Origin: Talpa occidentalis
Lineage: Eukaryota; Chordata; Mammalia; Eulipotyphla; Talpidae
Length of the DNA: 64,000 nt
Reading direction: 5' to 3'
Assembly (NCBI RefSeq): GCF_014898055.3
Contig: NW_023601543.1
Span: 61,393,782-61,457,781 of the forward strand
The notes beneath the pieces were generated by a model. The model worked only from the letters and a program-made list of their open reading frames with translations. It was not told the DNA's origin and ran no database searches. A program made the position numbers and the translations under genes. Shown piece after piece: positions 11,675 through 21,253 of the stretch (its first letter is position 1; every line of letters starts with the position of its first letter).

Positions 11675-13161
11675 TTTTTTATACACCTTAACTTCCACAT
11701 ATTGCATTATTTTTAGGGTTAGCTTTTTTATCCATTTTGAATTCACTCTTGACATATATAAACTCTAAGTTAATAAAGGTTGTAGAATTATGTTACAAAG
11801 TAACATGTTACTAACATTCATAGTAGCATTCATATAAATTTGTACTATTTTGATTATAGTAGTTTTATAAATACATAGCAGTATGAGTTCCTTAGCTCCT
11901 ATTTTTAATTTTTATAATTTGCTTGACCAACCGTTGACTATTGTTCTTTTATGTACCTTGTAAAATAACTTTTTATCTAGTTCACACAAAAGAGCTGCTA
12001 ATTAGAAATTCAGTAATACTCATCATTTATGAGAGGATTACTTACATTTTTATATAATGTCAATAGTGTACTTTCCTTTTCTAAGTGTTATTTTACATTC
12101 TTCAATATTATTTTATAGATTTCTTCATGTAATTTCTATACCTATCTAGTTAAATGTATTACTACACAATTTCAACTTTAAAATGGTTATTGTCAACATG
12201 GATAAAATCTATTGATTATGGTATATTTGTTTTATATCCAGTCTTTTATCAACTATTTTAAATTAATTTTAGCATTTTTAGAATCTTTTGATCTCTCTGG
12301 ATATACGGACTATACCTCTATATAACTATTATATAAGTATAATAGTTATAATAGTTTCACACTTTTTAAGCATAGATTTTTTTAAAAAAAATTCTTAATA
12401 TTGTATCATTGAAATATATGACTTTGGAATCATAAATTTAAAATATTTCAAAAAAAGTTTTAAAGTTGATTTTGACTAAAAATAAAAGTTATTTGCTTTA
12501 TCAGAAGAGCCAAATCCAACAACTAATACAAGGTTTTTTTAATATCATTAAAACTTTCTTTTTATTTATTTTTTTAAATTGTTTTATATATTTTTATATC
12601 ATTTTTCATTTTTGTACAATGTATGCATTTTCATAATACAAATTTTGAATTTCAAAGTAAGTAAGTTCTCCAGTATGGAGAGGCTCCATCACTGTTGATT
12701 TGGCTTGCAGATTATATGCTTATATTACTTAAGAGTCAAATAAAAATGAAACAGATAAAGGGGAAATTAACAAGGAGAAACAAAGACCAACTATTTATTG
12801 ACCTAATGTAATTTAGGTCAAATAAAGTAGATGTAATTGTTACATCTACAGAAGAATATTCTAAGTTTGTGTTGCCATTGACTGCCTGGTTTCTCATGAT
12901 GCAGACATAGGGTCAGAAGCCCAATTTGTTGTTATCAAATAGAGCAAAGTTATGAGGTTCACTTGAAAAGTGAATGGGAGATTTAGACTTACTTCATCTC
13001 TGCATAAATGGCTGACTAGTTGGGATAAACAATCTAATTCCTATCCTATTATTTTAAAATATCATCACACTGTAATTAAAGAACTGAAGAAGTATAAGAT
13101 TTACATTTGAGAATACTATGGAGAAAAATCCCTTATAGGTTTGTATTTAATAGATTTTCTT
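11675..13161. other. AT-rich, no gene; scattered old L1
   Basis: Very AT-rich. Positions 11690-12300 may be an old minus-strand L1, but I cannot pin it down. The only clear piece is a short L1 3' terminus at about 12560-12642. A candidate stem 'ataactattatataagtataatagttat' lies near 12320-12348 and looks like simple sequence. Confidence 0.45.
12560..12642 (-). mobile_element. Short L1 3' terminus
   Basis: T-rich tail followed by 'catttttgtacaatgtatgc', the complement of the long-form L1 3' end shared with 7332, 15795 and 51405. Confidence 0.75.
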
Positions 13162-13480
13162 TAAATATGTTAGTTTATTTATTTTATTTTTTAAAACAAT
13201 TTTTAAAGATTTATTTATTTATATAAGAACTGGGGTACAGGTTAGTGATGCAGGAGGGTGAGAGGATCCACTAGAGGCAGTGTGGGGAACGGAAAGGGCA
13301 GATTGACTGAAATACACTGTTGAGGGGAGCAGCAGGAGAGACAGGAGAGGTCTACCACGCCATGTGGGTTTCTCCCTGGCCGACCGGAAATCGAATCCGC
13401 GCGGCAAAGGCCTTGGACTGCTTCACAGTCCGGCGTTCAACTGGCTGTGCCACTGGAGATGCCCTAAATATGTTAGTTTA
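13162..13480 (-). mobile_element. SINE with 16-bp target-site duplication
   Basis: Minus-strand SINE at 13178-13464 bounded by TAAATATGTTAGTTTA (13162-13177 and 13465-13480), a perfect repeat. Older subfamily with 'aagaactggggtacagg'. Confidence 0.95.
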
Positions 13481-14377
13481 AATAATTCTAGGTAACCAGA
13501 TGCAAAAAAAAATGCTAAAAATTAAAATAATTATCTCACACCTGAGCAGGTATTAAGCACTATTTTCATGAATTGAAAAAATTCTGAGTTAATTCCTAAT
13601 AAATCGAATGATGTCTCCTTCACCTTTTAACCTAACCTTTCCTTTGAGAATAGAGAATCACAAACAGAAAGGTAAAAATGCCTCTACAAAAATGAGTTTG
13701 CAGTGTGAATATTGCATAGTGCAAGCGGTAGGTCTATAGCAGTTTTATTTTATTCTGTTTTATGACTGTGACAATCCCCTGAAGACTAACATCCACACTC
13801 TAAGAACCAAAACTGTTATTTTATCATTCATATCTACCTACAAAGTAAAGAATATCATAGCCATTGGCAACAATAGACATCAGATATACTACAAGCTGGT
13901 CAGGATCAGCTTTTGCTTGATTCTTGGGCGTTACTGAGTAAATATCAATACAAATTCTACCAGGGTAGTTTCTGTGCTCTGTCATGATAATAGTTGACGC
14001 CCAAGGGATTGAGAATATGCAATGATGGGACAACTTCTTTTAGGGTATCAGCATCTTTTTCAACTGTCACATTGTTTTTGCCAGCTGTAAGTTCTATTCT
14101 TATTGCTACAATCAATAACATGACATTTCTCTGAGCTGAAATTCTAATGGTCTCCATTTCCCAAACATCCTATTCCAATTGTGTCCTTAGTGATTTCAGA
14201 TATCCTTGAGACCCTTCACCGGAGCTGCAATTAATTTTAACAATGTCACATCTTAAATTTCTGCTCCCTATGACAATTTAAAGTCCCGTGATTGTCTAGA
14301 AAGTTAAATGTAACTTAGCAAATAATCTATAAGCAGGTCCTCCATAATTCCACACATAGGAAACTAAGAAATGAATT
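13481..14377. other. No gene; possible decayed coding remnant on minus strand
   Basis: Two overlapping minus-strand open stretches in adjacent frames (13957-14157 and 13824-14033) have a composition that looks more protein-like than the surroundings, with charged and hydrophobic residues alternating. I do not recognise a family. No TSD or poly(A) tail is visible that would prove a processed pseudogene. Confidence 0.25.
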
Positions 14378-14677
14378 AGAAATGTACAAGAAGAGGGCCT
14401 CCCCTGGTGGCACAGGCAGTTGAGCTCTGCACTGTGAAGCTGTCTTCAGCCTCTGAGGCCGATCCCTGCCGGCCGGCGAGGGTCCCACATGGCGCGGCAG
14501 ACCTCTCCTGCTGTGCCCTCTGTTCCCCTCAGCAGTGTCCTCAGTCAGTCTGCCTGTTCTGTTCCCTGCTCTGTCTCTGGTGAATCCTCTCACCCTCCCG
14601 CACATCTGGCCAGTACCCCGGTTCTTGTATAAATAAATTAATAAATCTTTAAAAAACAAAAGAAATGTCCAAGAAGA
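14378..14677 (+). mobile_element. Plus-strand SINE with 17-bp target-site duplication
   Basis: SINE at 14395-14660, from 'gggcctcccctggtggc' to 'ataaatctttaaaa'. It is flanked by AGAAATGTACAAGAAGA (14378-14394) and AGAAATGTCCAAGAAGA (14661-14677), one mismatch. The A-box region is 'tggcacaggcagttgagc'. Confidence 0.95.
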
Positions 14678-15244
14678 AATAATACAGCATTTCACATGGT
14701 AGCACCATTTGTGTGCAACACCATAGGTTGAAGTCTGTTCCTTGTATTTTCAGATCAAACAAATTAATTTGTCCATCTACCCTGTGCTGATCGGATTATC
14801 TGGGACAGACTACATCTAACCAAACTCCTAATAGACAGGTGCATAACTTATATTCAAATAAATCCCTTGCTAAAAAATTATCCATAAATTAGAGTGACCA
14901 CATTATTTTCTAAACTGTGATATGTTAAGATTGAAAAAAGGGAATTATGAATAATGAAACTGGGACAAGATGTTGAAACTGTGACTGTCCAAGACACAAT
15001 AGCATATATGGTTACTTTTTGACTCAAATTCTCATCTCCTACCTTGTAACCAAAATAGTAATTTAAAAGTTGTCTGGTCAGCATGAATGTAAAGTCAAAG
15101 AATATTGATAGTTCTAGCTTTGGATAAATTTATTGTAGGGGGCAAAAAAGCATAATGGTTCTGAATCTGTTGCTTATAATATAAGTAAGTCCCTCAATTC
15201 CAGTTCCTTTGGACAGTTTTTTTTTTTTTTTTTTTTACTCCTTT
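14678..15244. other. No gene or repeat recognised
   Basis: AT-rich sequence ending in a T run at 15219-15236, which may be the tail of a degenerate minus-strand retroposon. Confidence 0.4.
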
Positions 15245-16120
15245 CTTAGGAGAGTATCGGTCTATTCTAATATCCATTTATTAAGATTGAAAATTTACAG
15301 TTTTCTTCTTGTAGTTGGTTTCTAGTTTCATACCGTTGTAGTCAGAGAAGATACTTGACTTGATTTCAGTCTTCTTACATTTACTAAGATTTGTTTTGTG
15401 GCCTAACATATGATCTGTCTTGGAGAATATTCTGCGTGCGCTTGAGAAGGAAATGTAGTCCATGGCTTTGGGATGGAATGTTGTATTTATACCTATTAAA
15501 TCTGTCTGGTATAATGTGTCATTTAAGGTTGATGTTTTATTACTGATTTTCTGCTTGGGTCATTCTTCCATTGATGTAAGTAGAATATTATAGTCCCCAA
15601 TAATTATTGTATTGCTGACATTTCCCCCTTTAATCTGTTAATATTTGACTTATATACTAAAGTGTTCCTATGTTGGGTACATAAATAATTTTAATTGTAA
15701 TATTTTCTTTTTGAATTTACCTCTTTATCAGTAGGTAATGATCATCTATGTCTTTTATTTCAGGCTTTTAAATTTTTTATTTTATTTTATATATTTTACA
15801 TCATTTTTCATTTTTGCACAATGTATGCATTTTCATCTTGGCTATAGTCCCCATACATTTCCCACATCCCTTGTTTTGATCCTATTTCCGTCTCCCTGCT
15901 TCCCCCCATAGTGTGTCTCTGGTTTATAGTTGCTTGTTGATTTTGAGTTTTATTTTATTATAATTAGTCCTTTTCCTGGTCCCTTATTTACGTTTTTCTA
16001 AATTCTTGCTATGAGTGAGACCATTCAGTATTTTTCTTTTTCTTTCTGCCTTATTTCGTTATTATAGCCTTTTCAAAAAGTCCATTTTGTCTGATGTAAT
16101 ACAATGCAATTGAACAGAAT
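15245..16120 (-). mobile_element. Old L1 internal fragment, interrupted by a young L1 3' end
   Basis: Antisense ORF2 phrases are visible: 'tttgtggcctaacatatg', 'cttggagaatattctgcg', and the 'gtccccaataattattgt' region. The old L1 is interrupted at about 15775-16055 and resumes at 'ttatagccttttcaaaaag'. Confidence 0.75.
15775..16055 (-). mobile_element. Young L1 3' end (long-form UTR) nested in an old L1
   Basis: Minus-strand copy: T-rich tail, complement of 'gcatacattgtgcaaaaatg', the C-rich 'tccctgcttccccccata', 'agtgtgtctctggtttata', then the ORF2 end complement 'ctatgagtgagaccattcag'. It is truncated shortly inside ORF2. Confidence 0.9.
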
Positions 16121-17472
16121 TCAACTTTTTAAGTTACAAAAAACATTCCAATTTTGCCCCCCTGAAGAGATACTCTCATCACGTGGATTTGAATATTTTC
16201 TAAATTTCCTCAGTCACATCTACATCAGCCATATCTTAGTTTACAGCTGTAGATATTTAGTCTCATCTGATTAGTCCTAGAAATGAAATTACCTTCTAAG
16301 AATGAAGTCAGGGAGAAGCAAATATTTAAGCCTCATGACTTCAAGTTTATATACTGATAACAATTTTTCTCTGCACTGTTTTACACAAGATTATATTAAA
16401 GCCATGTGTAATTTATAGCTAAAATAAAGCATATTATTAAATGAGAGCAAAGGGTTTGTTGTGGTAACAATTACAGTGCTTGATTGTTGATAAGTAAAGA
16501 AAATGTAGACAACTGAAGAAACAACTGAACCTATAATTGAAAGAAGCAATGCTTTGGCTTCTGTAAGATGTACATAGGAATACAGGCTTAATCAGAACTT
16601 TGTTTAGATACCAACAGAGAGCAACATGTAAGAATGTGCTTATAAATGCATCCAGTAAATAATAAAGGTCAAATCAAATGTTATTTAGAAAATAATACTT
16701 ATAAAACATCCTGGGAGAGCATAATAATAATAGAGGAGCATATCTTACTATGTATGATACATTGGGAATATTAAGAATGCAATGAAATTTGCAGATTAGT
16801 AGAAAATTTTGCAAATGCATTCAGAGGAATGAAAAAATGGAAATTGTCACCTCGGTCAGAGACACTAAAGTTTGCAGAGGAAATAGAATGATTCATTTCA
16901 GTAATCAGGGAGTTTGAACCATGTACTGTGTGCTTTGTGCAAGTTAGTAATCTTTTGAAGTCAGTTTTGGAAGACAGTGCTTTTATTCTATTGGATTCTG
17001 ACTCATAAATGAATACCAATATATGTTTATAACCATAAAGACTAAAAACAGAATAAAATAAGGTTGTATAAGGGTAACAATAAAAACTCCAGGTGCAGGG
17101 AGCAGTAAACTTAAGTTATTGATTGATAAAATTATACATATGCAATGAGAAGTGGGAAATAAAATTGATAATGTAGCCTTTGGAAGAATGTAAATGTCTT
17201 ACTTTCCCACTGTAACACTGAAGTCCTCACCTAGATTGGCCTTTGTGACCTCCCTTTCCCCCCCCACCTCTGTGTGCTGTAATCTCTCAACTTAGAAGAA
17301 CTGGGCTTCCTACCTTTCCTGCGATTTTAGTGCAGTAAAATTCACATCCTGGCCTTTGTACAACACAAGAGGTATTTTCTCAACCTCATGGAAGAAAATA
17401 TAATAATCTGAGTCAATTCAATCAAAATATGTTTGAGTTATGATGTAACTCAAAATGATGATGTAATTAACA
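16121..17472. other. No gene or repeat recognised
   Basis: AT-rich unique-looking sequence. No coding frame, no CpG-rich segment. Confidence 0.45.
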
Positions 17473-17810
17473 CATGATGTCTATTTCTTTCTTTTTTTTT
17501 CAAGCATCTGCTTTATTAAAGCAGATCATATGTTAGGCCACAACTTTTTTTTTAAAGTTCTTTTTTTTTAAGATTTATTTATTTATTTATACAAGTGCTG
17601 GGTACAGTCAGAAGCATGGGAGGGTGAGAGAATTTGCCAGAGCCAGAGCGGAGAACAGAACAGGTAGACTGATGAAATACACTGCTGAGGGGAGCAGCGG
17701 GCGGTAGAAGAGGCCGGGGATCGAACCGGCACTGCAGAGGCTGCGGGCAGCTTCGCAGCCCAGCGCTCAACCGCTGCACCACCAGGGGAGGCCCATGATG
17801 TCTATTTCTT
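17473..17810 (-). mobile_element. SINE carrying a 3'-transduced segment
   Basis: A minus-strand insertion at 17490-17793 is bounded by a perfect 17-bp duplication CATGATGTCTATTTCTT (17473-17489 and 17794-17810). The SINE proper is about 17564-17793. Between its A-tail and the left duplication lies an extra ~60 bp segment with its own A run (T run at 17491-17500). On the minus strand that segment contains AATAAA (complement at 17512-17517), 11 bases before the terminal A run. This is the layout of a read-through transcript that used a downstream polyadenylation signal and was then retroposed. Confidence 0.9.
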
Positions 17811-19489
17811 GAACCCATGAAGTCCATGCAGGTCAGGTGACCCTCCAGTGCAACTATCTTCCATGAGCTGACCCAGAAACGCAGACAGCTTCAGTCTTGC
17901 AGCGCTGCCATTCTGGAGTGCCACTGAAAGGGCAGATTGAGCAGAAATATTTCACTGCTAGTCCAGAAGAGACACTCAGTCCTTCTGTTCAGGGGCCATT
18001 AGCTAGTAATAAATGCATGGCCACAGTGACTTCAAGGAACTTGGTAGGGTGTTGTTGGATACTAGAAATAGATACTGTGAGCTTTCTATACCTAATCTTT
18101 GACTTGCTGAAGAAATTTATGAAAATTCCTATTTTTCATACTTATGGTTTTCCTAGGAATGAAAATAAAAATTTAATTTGACCCTAGATGCTGAAAAATG
18201 ACAGTTCTCCTGATGGGGGTAGCTTCTCTTCTCCTGAAACTCAGTGCTCCAATAAGCAGAAAATTACTAGAGTCAGATTGTAGAATATGCAAACACGTGG
18301 AAATGTTTTTAAAATATGATCCCATTTCATGAGGACATTAGAATACAATACTAAGCCTTTGTAATACCTGGGAGGGAAACTCATTCTATGAGCAGATAAA
18401 GGGCAAAAACAGCTGCACTTAGTAAAAAAAAAAAACAAACAAACAAAAAACCTCATCATCATTAAAAGGAATTAATTTAACTTCCTCATTGCAAAGTAAG
18501 AGAAACTCTTCTATACAGATAATATATAAGCAAACAAAATCCTATTCTCTCTCCTGTTTCAAAAACCCATTCAGTGAGTAAGTATGAATTAGAAATCAAA
18601 ACAAACAGCTGGTATCTAAGTATAGCCTTCTGAATATGGGGCTTTTTGGTTGACTGTATCTAAATATGTGATACTCTTTGAGGAAGTCAACATGGTTATC
18701 TCCTTCTGTTAAACGCATTATTTAGAAACAATCAGGCAGTAAACTAAAAAATATGCTGGAAGGCTTAATACAAGGAGTGTCATTTAACCCATTTGATGAA
18801 GGTTCAGGGAAGTACTTTGAATGCTGTTAACATGAAAAGCAGTTTGCACGCAATGAAACTCAGTAAGAAGCAATGTTCCCAGATTTACCTATAAAATCAT
18901 ATACCTCTCCCTCTCAAATATTTATCCTGCCAAATTTAATTGAACCAGAGTAGATAAAACTGTTCAAGCATGGAAACCAGTAATTGTTTGTAATTCATAA
19001 AGAGGATTATGCACATGCAACACTTCTAAAGAAACTACCTGTCTGTAAAGGAATACAGTTACAACAAAGTATCCTACAAATAGGCAATTTTTAATAGTCT
19101 ATTTACCTACAGGAATAATAGAAGCATCTGTGCCCTGGGGAAAGCACTGATGACAATTCCTGCCCATGCCCATCAGTGCAGTATACAATTTCAGGGATCT
19201 CTTCCCATCTCTGAGCTCATATAGCAGGTATCAGCTTCATGCCAGGCAATTGAATCAACTAGGTTCCTCTATGCCCTGGTAATAAAATTGGAGCAAGACT
19301 TGTTTCCAGGTCTTTCATGCTGACACATTTCCTACAGATAGTCATTGGACAGTTGTTGATATTATCCTCCTACTACATGTAATTGACACAAGCCTAAAAT
19401 CCAAGCAATGAAACAAGTTGTGTGTGTACGTGATTTTTATATACATATACATATATATGCACACATATGAACCCATCCATGAATTTCAC
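17811..19489. other. No gene; unique-looking sequence
   Basis: I see no repeat family and no convincing coding frame. An A-rich run lies at 18423-18452. Confidence 0.45.
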
Positions 19490-19560
19490 CCAGTCAATTT
19501 TAATTGGGCATCTACTATATACCAGGTACTGTTCATGGCACATGATAGAGTTAAGAATCA
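19490..19560 (+). repeat. Probable MIR fragment
   Basis: The stretch 'gggcatctactatataccag' followed by 'gtactgttcatggcac' parallels the MIR core 'gagcatctactatgtaccag' ... 'gcactgttctaggc'. It is diverged, and the call rests on recall. Confidence 0.6.
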
Positions 19561-20640
19561 TAGCTAGAAAATGTAGGCCAGAAAACAATAATGTATGTCT
19601 CATATAGCAAGGAAATAAGTTATTTTCCAATATTAGTGAATTGTTCAGCAGGCAGACTTTTCTAGAATGGTAAGAATAGAAATTATGCAAAAATAAAAAA
19701 AGCAAATATTTTTGACATTCAGAGAAATGGACAGTGGAGATATTTGTATGTGGCTGCCACAAAGTTATCTTGGTAGCATTTATTCCTGCAGAGAAACTAA
19801 CTAATGATATCGCTGAAACAGCATGCCAAGAAATTTCACAAATGCACAATGAAGCTTTAAGTAAATAAGCCAGGAAAACACCATATTTTAGAATAATAGA
19901 AAATGCCACACATTTGAAATGCTCTGGGAGACTTTGTGTATTTAGGAGGCCTTAGAAAATTCCCAGTGGTGGTTGAGTGCTGGGGCATTCTCTGTGTATC
20001 TACAGGAACTTCATTCCTCAGGATAGAAAAATGTGCTTCCCATGAATCGGGACTCTATTATTTCACCATTAACTCTAGAATTTATATGAGTGCAGGATCA
20101 TTGCCCAGATCCAACACACAGTTGGCACCATTCCAAACCTGCAAGTAATTCTCATGCCACTGAGGGAACCTTAACTCTGAAAGCCTGGAAATTATGCTAA
20201 ATTCCTTTCCTTTTGTCACCAATGGACAATAGATAATAAAAGGTAACATATATAGCTGTCAGGGACAACTCACTGGGGAACAGGCTCCTTGGAGTCAATA
20301 CTCAGAAACAATCCTTCTGAGAATTGTGATAAACAATAATTTGGTTGGAAGAATATGCATTTTTTTCGTGGTCAGCTTGCATGCTTGACAGATTCGGGTA
20401 TTAATTTGGTTTACAAATACTCAGCTTCACTTTCCCCATCATCATCCTGAAGTAACCTTCACCAAATCCTGGGTGTGGGTCGAGTTCCTTATATATTTTC
20501 ACAACATCCATCCTTCAGTGAGTGCTTTGTTTCTGAAAAGGAAATACAAGTTTCCTTTCAGAGGTATTGTACAGAAAGGGCTCTTAGGTCTGTATAGCAG
20601 TCCACTCTATAAACAGATGTCCCTAAACACAGGGCAAAAG
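19561..20640. other. No gene recognised
   Basis: Host flank of the provirus. A minus-strand 171-codon frame (19394-19909) runs over this block and the MIR but has no recognisable domain. Confidence 0.45.
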
Positions 20641-21235
20641 TGTAACAGGGTGGTCCCCAGGAAAGGGGGAGGTTCCAGGTTCCCTGCCCCACCCAAGGAA
20701 GGGTGGAGCTGAGCAGGAAGAGGAGAAGCTGCAGAAGAGACTAAGGAAGGAAGCAGGATGGAGCAAGGAGACCTGGAGGAGGCACATGGAGCCTAGAGAC
20801 ACGTGAAGAAACTGCGCTTGTCTTTTGGTCGTGGACTAGGTGACACAGATGTGGGTGAGACCCGTGGGGAGGTGACAATGGCAGCTTTTATCTTGATGTT
20901 GATTTTGCTCTTTTCCTTCCGGGCTTGTCTGGTTGTTTGTGACCCTTTTCTGTGGGTCCCCACTGGAAGATGTTTTAGACTTGTGGCAGGCTTTGGGGCC
21001 TTGCTCTGGGCCGACCCCATATGGATGGAGTTTTACCCACGAGGGGATGGGTAACTTTGGGTGCTTCATTTAGAAACTAGACTCTTTGCCTTACCTGTAT
21101 TGTTTTCTAGTTTTTATTAAAGTTCCTTCCCATTAAAGTGTCATATGTTTTGTGTTGATGCGGCGGATGGCAGAACCCATTTAGAATAGGCAGGTTTGTG
21201 GGGGTCTGGGGTGCCCCTCTCCCTGTCCTATAACA
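20641..21235 (+). repeat. 5' LTR of the young provirus
   Basis: 595 bp, TG...CA termini. Two candidate polyadenylation signals ATTAAA are at 21116-21121 and 21132-21137. The left part is purine-rich (about 20650-20800). I see no strong TATA box. A short frame with a hydrophobic start lies at 20878-21054 (see separate entry). Confidence 0.95.
20878..21054 (+). CDS. Short LTR-encoded open frame of unknown status
   Basis: 58 codons from the ATG at 20878 (83 if the ATG at 20803 is used). The first ~20 residues are strongly hydrophobic and could form a signal anchor; the remainder has two Cys and several Trp. The same 58 codons are intact in the 3' LTR (24472-24648), because the single LTR indel lies upstream of this ATG. 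I recognise no family. The frame may be an accident of a T-rich LTR segment. Diverged LTR copies in the window keep it partly open (28182-28463 minus) or lose it (the 43,361 copy). Confidence 0.15.
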   Translation: MAAFILMLILLFSFRACLVVCDPFLWVPTGRCFRLVAGFGALLWADPIWMEFYPRGDG

Positions 21236-21239
21236 GATT

Positions 21240-21253
21240 TGGCGTCCAACGTG
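21240..21253 (+). promoter_or_regulatory. Primer binding site, tRNA-Lys-like
   Basis: TGGCGTCCAACGTG begins four bases after the LTR end. It matches the site complementary to tRNA-Lys1,2 (TGGCGCCCAACGTG) at 13 of 14 positions. It would prime minus-strand DNA synthesis. Downstream agreement is poor. Confidence 0.8.

Noticed and set aside
19394..19909. 171-codon minus-strand frame
   Set aside because: It covers a MIR fragment and AT-rich DNA, no domain is recognised, and the composition is that of random AT-rich translation.
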